NCBI GenBank assembly: GCA_030549775.1
Contig: CM060175.1
Location: forward strand, 76,974,245-77,038,244
Direction of reading: 5' to 3'
Source of the DNA: Tamarix chinensis
Taxonomy: Eukaryota; Streptophyta; Magnoliopsida; Caryophyllales; Tamaricaceae
Length of the DNA stretch: 64,000 nucleotides
Position 1 is the stretch's first letter. The number at the start of each line of letters is the position of its first letter. This document shows, in pieces, positions 56,281 to 64,000 of this stretch. Made by a program: the position numbers and the translations under genes. The notes under the pieces are model-generated. The model ran no database searches. It was not told the DNA's origin and saw nothing but the letters and a program-made list of their open reading frames with translations.

Positions 56281-56359
56281 TTAATCACACCGCTCCGGCA
56301 GCAGCCGTAGTAGACTAGTTTTGAAATAGTTGTAGTCGTAATAGTTTTGTAAGATACTA

Positions 56360-56546
56360 GGCTTGTTTGGTAAGGGAGTAATAGAAGTGAAAAAATTTCT
56401 CCTTATTTTATATTTTTTATGTTAAGTATTTAATAATAATAAATATATTTCTAATAAATATTCATTTTAGATTAACTAGATTATATAAGATATATAAAAT
56501 ATGGAGATAATTTTTCCACCCTTATTACCCCTTAACCAAACAAGCA
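56360..56546. mobile_element. Tourist-like MITE, 187 bp
   Basis: The left end GGCTTGTTTGGTAAGGG and right end (reverse complement) TGCTTGTTTGGTTAAGGG are inverted repeats. CTA borders it on both sides (56357-56359 and 56547-56549), a 3-bp duplication as for PIF/Harbinger elements. Confidence 0.7.
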
Positions 56547-56600
56547 CTAAAATCTTTTATTTGCCGAAGTCAGATCGATAGCTAAGCCTGCACTTCTATG

Positions 56601-56948
56601 CAGTGATGCACGGGAACGGGGACGGGACGAAAAGCGGAAACGTCATTTTTTAAAAATTTAGGAAATGGAGACGGCAGGAAACGTTAAAAAAATTATATAT
56701 ATGTATATATATATAGATATATATATATATTTTTAGAAAATAGATTAAATTTATTAAAATTTATAGAGAAAAAAAAAAAAAAATTAAAATTCATTTTTAT
56801 ATTAGTTAATTTTAATTATTAATAATAATTTTTTAATAAAAAATTAATTAAATAATATATTTTTAATAAAAATATTAATTAAATAATTTTAATATAAATT
56901 TTAATTCGGAGAAGTTTCCGGGACGGGGGACGTTTCCGTGCATCACAG
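56601..56948. mobile_element. hAT-type MITE with perfect 8-bp duplication, 348 bp
   Basis: The left end CAGTGATGCACGG and right end (reverse complement) CTGTGATGCACGG are inverted repeats, extended by GAACGGGGACGGG-like subterminal motifs on both sides. CTTCTATG is repeated exactly at 56593-56600 and 56949-56956. AT-rich core, no coding. Confidence 0.88.
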
Positions 56949-57129
56949 CTTCTATGTATATATTTTACGAGGTTGTTTTTTTTTTGCCGCTCAAATACTT
57001 TTCTTTCCACTGCTCGATTCAAATCCTAGTAAAAATAATTCCAGGAAAATATATGCTAAAAATTTTAATATGAAAATTATTATATCATTTTCCTATCTTA
57101 TTTTATGGATAAGCCTTTTTTTAAATATC

Positions 57130-57600
57130 ACTAAAAGTATCTAATATCTGATAAACTGATCCGATATTTGAATTGATTTGATTTTAAAAAAATCAAATAG
57201 CTAACCCGATATATTTTTTGGATTAAATAATTAATTCGGTTAATAAAAAATTAAAAAAATTAAATATTCAATAAGATAAATATAAATAATATCTAATCCG
57301 ATAAATTATATATATATATATATTCTAAATATTAGTTAATGTTAGTAAATTTTACACTTTTAAATTAAAAATTTTAATTAAATATTTAAATATTATTACA
57401 AATGTGGAATCGCTAATTGAATAAAATTTAATTTAAGACTTGAATAAGATTATTAGACTAGATCGTTTCAATTTGAATTGGTTTATTATACTTTGATCGA
57501 AATTTTCTTATTTGATAATTTTTAATTGTGATATGTTCGAACTTTTTAAATATCTAATAAATTATTTATTATTCAATTCAAAATTTCGATTAACTCATAC
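57130..57600 (+). repeat. Dispersed AT-rich repeat, copy 2 of a pair
   Basis: Colinear with 49620-50125 (shared CTAATATCTGATAAACTGAT, AATAATATCTAATCCGATAA, GCTAATTGAATAAAAT, CTTGAATAAGATTATTAGAC and TGTGATATGTTCGAACTTTT blocks). More diverged than an active family would be. Confidence 0.6.
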
Positions 57601-57633
57601 AGTAAAAAAATTTTGTCGAAATTTTTGTCGTTA

Positions 57634-57777
57634 GCATATGTTTAGGGGATTGATAATTAATGATCGTCAGCTACTTTATTTTGGTTAATAAATAAATTTA
57701 TTAAAAATAATATACATTTTAAAATATACCGTTAAAAAATAGTTGTTTGAACTAAAAATACACATCCAAACGTACAC
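57634..57777. mobile_element. Possible Tourist-like MITE
   Basis: GCATATGTTTAGGGG at the left and the reverse complement of GTGTACGTTTGGATG at the right are imperfect inverted repeats of Tourist type. The flanks are TTA (57631-57633) and TAA (57778-57780), compatible with a TWA target but not identical. Confidence 0.45.
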
Positions 57778-58528
57778 TAAATGATGCCTTAGAACTCTGA
57801 CCGTTCGAGGTTTCAATTCAGACTAGACAAAAACTAGAGAAAAATGAACGGGAATGAACAAACCGAAACGGAACTAAATAAAGTGATCGAAACTCGACGA
57901 AATTGTTAAGTACCGATTGAGGCTCGACCCAAACCAAATAAAAACCAAATAACATAAACGGAAATTAGCCACTGAAATGGAATAAATAAAACGAAACCCT
58001 GTCGCTCGTTCATAAGTCCGAATAGGATAAGATGTGTTGATCGACGCACTATCAGCGATCAAAAGACAGACAGACAGACGGACAATTCAACAAGGAGAAT
58101 TTTCTAAAAATATCTTTCTCAAATATATGGATATATTTGAGGACCACTAACAGTTAGTTGTTGGCCGTAACCGTTGATTTTTTAGTCTTATTAAAAAAAA
58201 TTATTAAAAATAATATATCCATATTTAAAAGAATACGATCAAAAATAGTTTTGGGATACAAAATGCTTAATCAAATATATCCTCGTACAAAAAAAGAGCC
58301 ATTTTAGGCGTAACTTTTTATATAAAAAATAGATCATTTTAAAAAAGTTAAAATTAAATTCCACTTTTACTCTAACTTCTTCTCTTTCTTTCTCTATATA
58401 TTAATTGTTTTATATTTTATAACTAAGGATACAACTGAAGCATTATGACCAATTTAATAAAATTCTAATATAATATGTTGCAAACTACCAAAATCACTTC
58501 TTGATCTTCTTCTTCTTCTTCTTTTAAT

Positions 58529-58981
58529 ATGGAGGAAGTACTTATTCTTAATAATTTGACTAACACTAAGATAAAAAGAATGAACACCCATGATTATATA
58601 TCGTCGGTATTAAATCAAATGACGGATCTATTATTGTGTGGCAAAATGGCAGCAAAATACGTAACGTTGACTTTAAATAATATGAGTATTAAATATTCTA
58701 ACAAATTTCCCTACCAATTTTTGTTAATATATCAGAAAAATATATATCATCGAGTTATTTCTAATATTGGTGATCATAGCCTTGTTTATAAGCAAAATAT
58801 TTTGTTAAAATACCATGGAGACAAAATTATTGCCAAGAAACAACGAGCAATGTTGGTAATAAGTGGTAGTATGTTTTATAAGCATAACCAAAAAACAGGT
58901 CATCTAAATTATTTTTCCAATATACCAATGATTTGGATCACCAGAATTAAAGTCCATTTATATTTCATCCATGAACCCTAG
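58529..58981 (+). CDS. Unrecognised 150-codon open frame
   Basis: The ATG at 58529 follows a (CTT)n tract (58505-58523), which could be a leader. The predicted 150 residues begin MEEVLILNN and are basic, with several Lys/Tyr/Ile-rich stretches (for example NKFPYQFLLIYQKNIYHR). I see no signal peptide, membrane segment or known motif. In DNA this AT-rich a 150-codon frame is unusual, since stop codons should be common, so it could be a young or decayed gene, or an exon of a transposon gene. Neighbouring sequence gives no support. I do not assign a function. Confidence 0.2.
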   Translation: MEEVLILNNLTNTKIKRMNTHDYISSVLNQMTDLLLCGKMAAKYVTLTLNNMSIKYSNKFPYQFLLIYQKNIYHRVISNIGDHSLVYKQNILLKYHGDKIIAKKQRAMLVISGSMFYKHNQKTGHLNYFSNIPMIWITRIKVHLYFIHEP

Positions 58982-60051
58982 CTCCTCGTTTGTTCTACTT
59001 CTTCTTCAACTTTTGTATTCTCTATCTTGTATCACTGAGTATTTTCCACCATTTGTTCTTCTTCTCCTTCAACTTTGTTCTCCATTATTTCTCCTTTCCA
59101 TCCTTTTCAAGGTTTGTTTAATCTAATTTTTATTTCTTATGTATTTTTTGAAATAAAATTATATAATTATTAATTTGTAGGTGTCACCACAAGTGCACGA
59201 AGCACCACCATTACCGCCACCATCCGACTACCGCTTGCATTATTAATTTGGTACAATGATTATGTATTTATTTTTTTATGTCAACAATTGTGTATTATTT
59301 AAATTGAAATAATTTTTTGAATTAAATTATTGTAGTTAGGTTTTGTATAATTGGCTTTATGCTTTATTTTAATTAGATTTTGTATTATTGGGTTATTAAA
59401 TTGTTTTAGTTAGATTTTGTAAAATTGGTTAATTAGATTTTGTATAATTGGGTTATTAGATTATTATAGTTAGTTTATGTGGATAATTCGATTATTGTAT
59501 GGATTTGTTACTATGCATGTTAGATTAGAATAAATATTACTATGTTAGAGTATAATAAATATTTTAGTTAACTTTGGTATTAATATATATGTACGGTGTA
59601 TATGTTTATGCTTTTAAGGTAGTATGTTAGCAGACATTAAATTTGGTGATATGCAATTTTTTTGGGTGAGTTTGTTAGATTTTAATTAATATTTACTAGA
59701 TTATGTGCTTAATTCAAATCTTAGTATGTGAGCATGCTAGATTATGTAATTAGCATCTTAATTCAAAAAGTGAATAATATATCTATCTATCTATATATAT
59801 GTATGTATGCATGCATGCATGCATGCATATATAATGTAGATTTAGGATGGATGGAAAGGTAAGTACTAAAAGATAAGATAAATAATTTTAAGATAAGAGG
59901 TAAATCAATAGAAAATTTTATTTTCATTTGTTATTGTATAATAATAAAAATTAATGGTTCAAGTACATCAAAACAAATGAAAATATAGAAACATTTACTT
60001 TAGATAGAAATTTCCAAAGATAAATTAATTATTTTTACTATTTTTAAAGTT
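58982..60051. other. AT-rich intergenic, low-complexity
   Basis: It contains several loosely repeated TTAGATTTTGTATAATTGG motifs (59338-59470) and a short (GCAT)n run (59806-59828). No gene seen. Confidence 0.5.
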
Positions 60052-60191
60052 AATGAATTTTATATAGTTAGACCATTACGTAATTATACAAATAATATAT
60101 TTGTGGTTATCAGGTATAAAAAATGAATTTTATATAGTTAGACCATTACGTAATTATACAAATAATATATTTGTGGTTATCAGGTATAAAA
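60052..60191. repeat. Perfect 70-bp tandem duplication
   Basis: 60052-60121 and 60122-60191 are identical over the full 70 bp (each starts AATGAATTTTATATAGTTAG). There is no difference between the units, so the duplication is recent, or an assembly error. Confidence 0.9.
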
Positions 60192-62566
60192 AAATTATTT
60201 AGGAGGTCTTGACCATAGTGAATAATTAAAAGGTATGTGTAAACCTAAATATTAAAAAATTGAAGGTAAAAAACATAATATTAATGAATTCGACAATGTA
60301 TGAATATATTTAATAATTAATCTATGATAGTTAATATAAAAACCTCAAATTAATCTATAATAGTTAATATTTTAGGTAATAAATTAATCTTTACCCTTAT
60401 AAAGTAATTAATGAAGATGATATAAAAAAAAACCTCAAAGCTTTAATATTGTTTAATTTTACATGGTTAGACCCTTATGCAATAATAGAACTAAAATATT
60501 TTTTTAGTTTAAAAAACATAAAAAAGGTATTATATATAAGCAATATTAGATAGTGATTACTAAAATTACAAGAAATAAAATAAAGTTGATGTTAACTAAA
60601 AAAGAGTCTTCATATTATAGTTAGTATGATTTATAAATTACTCAATTAGAAAGTTGTATTGGAACTTAAATATAACAATATTTGGGATTTATATGATGAG
60701 AATCTTGACGACATATATATATGAGGTAGATGATGTTGACTCGAGTGTCGTAGACCTCAACATCGATATCAAAGAACTTGATAACTTAAATATCGTACGT
60801 GTGCATGCTAGTAGTATTGTAGCCTAAAGCATTGATTAAGAAGACATAAGAGACTTCATTATTGAATATGATAATGTGGAACAATAATTTTTGGATGAGG
60901 AGAGTGAAGGAGAATTTATTGATAGTGATAATATTTATGATTTTGATTAGTAATTGTTGAATAAGTTGAATTTTTGTACTAAATCTAAACTTACTCATAA
61001 TTTTAATGTCGGAGAGCATCTCCAATGATTTTGACATTTTTTGCACTTTATTCATTTATGTATATCATCATAGTATATGGTTTCCATATATCAAAATATT
61101 TTATTGTTTCTCTATGGATGATGTTGTCGCTCGAGGTCATAGTGGTGATGACGATGGGTGTAATCCATCGTGTCCTTGCAGACTACACACCATGTTTTGA
61201 AACTCAAAAGGTATAAAATTTGATCTATTATGTTTATTTTATCACTATTTATAATACTCCTAATTTGAGGAGAATGTTATAAGGATTGATATGACTGCTT
61301 ATATTAACATGATATATCATATTTTTGGTGATTATATCCTAAGAACTCTACAATAAAACATGCTAGTCGTGGAGTAATTTTTAAGTTTAGTGACCCTACT
61401 AGGAAGTTTCAAAAACATTTCATAGGACACCTGTGCTTGGTCCAAACGCACGCCCATGTGCATTTGTTAGATTTGCAACTTGTTTGCCTAGTGATCGAGT
61501 ACGGCCATGCCACTTTGTACAGACTAGCCGTGCACGATCCTATCTATCGACCAAGGTGTGCATCATCTATAGCACACCTATGTAACCCTCATTTTTTGCC
61601 ATGAACCCCTATTTTTACCCCCAAGCCTTATCCATATACCACCAAATTTTTACTATAGCTCCACCACACATTCCACTATATATCCACACATCTCAAGTTT
61701 CCATTTGACTATGGTTATTTTCATTTCTACCCTCTTTACCTTAAATTATCCTTTGGTTGTACTCTTTGAGCCTAACCAAGGATTCTGTTATTTTTTGTAG
61801 GTGTTATTCCGGTAATCTTGAAGGAGGAAGCCTAGGATTTACATGCTTTGAGCCTAAAAAATTTTTAACTTAAAATTTTAATTATCGTTATTGAGATTAT
61901 TGACTATAAATCATCAGTAATAAGTTTGCTTAAATTTTTTTCCCAACAAACATCTTATGTCGTTGATAATAAATTTAATTTAGAAGAACATGTCGTCAAT
62001 GTTACATTTTATGACCGACTCACATATAGCAATGATTTACTACCGATAATTTTTTTATTTATGTAGTGGAAATTACTATAGTATATCAGTAAAATAATAG
62101 TGTATTATTAGAATATAAAAATATTGACCGATTTTCGCTGGGATGTCGCATCTGAAAGTCCATACACATGAAGAAAATCTTCATTTGAGTTCTCCAACAA
62201 AATAATTAATAATAAACCAAAAAAAAAAAAATCACTATGCCTCCAATTCTATAATGCCAGTTTTCTCCCTGGTCACTAGGCTCTCAATTAATTGCGGTTG
62301 CGAAAAGATGGCGAGCGACCGTTGCGGTAATCATTCAAGAACTCACTCACGGAAAGAAGCCGCACATTTACTCAACTCACGAGAAGATCTACCTTGACAA
62401 TGAACGGCTAGCTACCTATCTACGGCCTCCCTTTGCGATCGATGGTATCCATTTGACTTCGTACGTACATGCCCACACTACCATGGATTGGGAAGGAGAA
62501 GGGGGGGGGGCGCACCATGAGTTAGGTATTCACGTAGCCTCGTCTTCATGCACTCAGCCAGCCCTG
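60192..62566. other. AT-rich intergenic with possible transposon traces
   Basis: Near 60690-60960 the plus strand reads acidic, Asp/Glu-rich segments (VDDVDSSVVDLNID, EESEGEFIDSDNIYDFD) broken by stops, perhaps a transposon protein relic. GAGCATCTCCAATG at 61015 resembles the end of the element at 48601, but no partner end was found. Nothing else is recognised. Confidence 0.35.
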
Positions 62567-62567
62567 G

Positions 62568-62575
62568 TATTTAAG
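62568..62575 (+). promoter_or_regulatory. Candidate TATA box upstream of the putative gene
   Basis: TATTTAAG, about 90 bp upstream of the ATG at 62662, in a local region of higher GC. A second candidate, TATATAA (62632-62638), is too close to the ATG to be the main one. Confidence 0.35.
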
Positions 62576-62661
62576 CGCTGGAAGGATCACCGATCAATAC
62601 TGAATCAGTGTTCGACTAGCTAGAACGCCGGTATATAACGAGATCAAAACTTAATACAAGC

Positions 62662-64000
62662 ATGGGGGCGAAGCGAGATAGAGCAATCGATCAGGAGAAG
62701 GCCGCTACTGTAGTCATCATCAGCAAACTCTCTGAGCCATCTGGATCTGCAGTGGGATCATCTGGCCCCGTATTTGAATCCCGCAGAGGTAATGAACATC
62801 CCTCCTCACGAGCTATTTTTCACTACTTTAGAAATACATATATTTGGATAAGAATAATTACATAATAATTTCACAAAGACGTAGGCAAAGATCATGTCTT
62901 TTTTTAGGGTGACATATCGATATATCCGGAGGGAGGGGAGAGTCTGGGTACGTACCTGGAGACGGGATCAAGGCCGTGTACAGCAGCTTATTTGTGGGCA
63001 AGACACCCAACCGCTTAGGCAATTCAGGTTTTGGTCCCTTGGCGTGGTTCGAACCCGGTGGGACGGGAAGAAGCCCCGTCCTTCACCGCCAGACCACAGG
63101 CAGACCCACCAAAGATACTTTGAGAGTGAACCCAATTAATTTGATTTGATTTTATTTTATTTAGTCTACAAATCAAATCAAATCAAACTTTTTTTTAATG
63201 TTTGAAAAAATGTCATAAAACCAAACCATATTAGCAAACATTAAATAGCAATTATTTTTAATGTTTGTACTTTGGTTAATTTCGTTTCACAATTTTTGCA
63301 TGTTAAATAGCAAATATTAATTACTCAACTTGAAATCAGTTTAATATTCTTTCAAAAAAATTAAAATCAGGGAACAATCGATACCAAATTATAATTTAGA
63401 AATGTTATTTTTCTAATAATATCTAATTTAATTACTATAAATTTACATAGATATGGTTGTATATATCAATAAGTTATATTTGTGATTGTAAGAAAAATAG
63501 GATAGAGATGCAATTAAAGTGATGTACAGATCATACGATATTTTTCATACAACTCGCTAATTACTCTGAGTATGTAGAAGACAAAAAAAAGGAACATAAA
63601 TATTTTTAGAGATATAATGAAGAAAAAATCTCATTTTAATAACAAATTCATCATAGATACATAGACTTATAACATAAGTATTAGCTAGAATTAAATTGAA
63701 TAATACTTACATGACGGTGATAATACCAATAATATACACACACATGCATATAAGGTTTAATGTTCATAAACCATAATTTATTTGTTCAAATCATTATCGA
63801 ACCATTTAAAACAATCATTAATCAAACTGCAACTTAAACCAAATTATTGTAAAATTACAGTTTAGTAGGATTTGGTTTATGGTATGAATTTTGAATCATT
63901 TTATACCTTTTTGGCCGCCGCACATAACGACCCCAAAACCATGCATTGTTTCACGCCGCAGGAGAGAACCGAGGATCACAGACGATGAAATCGGCAGGGC
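62662..64000 (+). CDS. Possible 5' end of an unknown spliced gene, runs off the window
   Basis: The ATG at 62662 opens a GC-richer frame, M-G-A-K-R-D-R-A-I-D-Q-E-K..., that runs to CGCAGAG|GTAATG, a good splice donor (exon 62662-62788, 42 codons plus one base). At the right edge TTTCACGCCGCAG|GAGAGAAC (acceptor at 63960-63961) starts a stretch that stays open in the matching phase to the window end: GENRGSQTMKSAG. A TATA-like box is at 62568. The peptide is Ser/Gly/Lys-rich and I recognise no family. The presumed intron (62789-63961) holds a SINE. Support is splice-site and phase consistency only; it could be chance. Confidence 0.3.
62893..63109 (-). mobile_element. tRNA-type SINE
   Basis: On the minus strand it has a pol III A-box-like TGGTCTGGCGG (63096-63086) and a perfect B box GGGTTCGAACC (63056-63046), spaced about 40 bp, near the element's 5' end. 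It ends in an A-tract (TTTTTTT at 62899-62905 on the plus strand). CAAAGAT occurs on both sides (62886-62892 and 63110-63116) as a short target duplication. About 215 bp, no coding. Confidence 0.8.
63117..63959. other. AT-rich, presumed intron or intergenic
   Basis: No further gene seen. The acceptor-like TTTCACGCCGCAG at its end belongs to the putative gene above. Confidence 0.35.

Noticed and set aside
59806..59828. The GCAT repeat as a regulatory (RY-type) cluster
   Set aside because: It is a simple tandem microsatellite with no gene nearby.
63041..63060. GGTTCGAACCC as part of a tRNA gene
   Set aside because: No cloverleaf, anticodon arm or acceptor stem can be formed. The A-tract and flanking duplication show it is a SINE.

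Overview
The window is nuclear DNA of a flowering plant. The evidence is spliced genes with plant-type introns (an AP2C-like protein phosphatase 2C and a broken cycloartenol-synthase-like gene), plant LINE, Ty1/copia and Cassandra-like retroelements, hAT, PIF/Harbinger and Stowaway-type MITEs, and an AT-rich background. I cannot name the species. There is no sign of prokaryotic, organellar or viral gene organisation. Only two loci look like real host genes: the phosphatase at 30.4-32.3 kb and a possible first exon of an unknown gene at 62.66 kb that would continue past the right edge. Almost everything else is nested transposable elements.

Layout. 0-9.5 kb: a non-autonomous hAT element (259-985) and then a large coding-free LTR-like element (about 1418-9515) split by a full-length but mutated L1-type LINE (2710-7779, 12-bp target duplication). 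10-14.3 kb: the first six exons of an oxidosqualene cyclase of cycloartenol synthase type on the minus strand, with one apparent frameshift and the C-terminal 60% missing. 14.8-15.1 kb: a second hAT-type element. 16.06-27.2 kb: a decayed Ty1/copia element whose leader is interrupted by a 4.7-kb LTR-like element with a perfect 5-bp duplication (16633-21342). 28.6-29.3 kb: a LINE reverse transcriptase relic (minus). 30.4-32.3 kb: the intact phosphatase gene (minus), with a small MITE in intron 1 and W-boxes upstream. 33.7-34.0 kb: a Stowaway-like MITE. 34.6-38.7 kb: another large LTR-like element (minus, perfect 5-bp duplication), followed by the 5' part of a further degenerate copy (to 40713). 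41.3-42.0 kb: a replication-protein-A-like relic. 44.4-47.5 kb: a degenerate large LTR-like element carrying a 299-bp Cassandra-like LTR with an embedded 5S rRNA-derived stretch. 47.7-50.1 kb: a cluster of MITEs. 50.2-53.8 kb: a further large LTR-like element with a perfect 5-bp duplication. 56.3-57.8 kb: more MITEs. 62.6-64 kb: the putative gene start, with a tRNA-type SINE in its presumed intron.

The most notable feature is the family of six large LTR-like elements. They have TGTAAYACCCC...GGGGTRTTACA-type ends and carry no coding sequence. All six have a TATA box 0.4-1.0 kb inside the 5' end. In four copies a palindromic motif (AGTACGTAACGTACT in its best form) lies about 450-490 bp from the 3' end, with a weaker version in a fifth. 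Several have expanded internal tandem arrays. They are best read as solo LTRs, or LTR-only derivatives, of a Ty3/gypsy-type retrotransposon whose internal region is absent from this window. I found no CRISPR array, operon or defence-type system.
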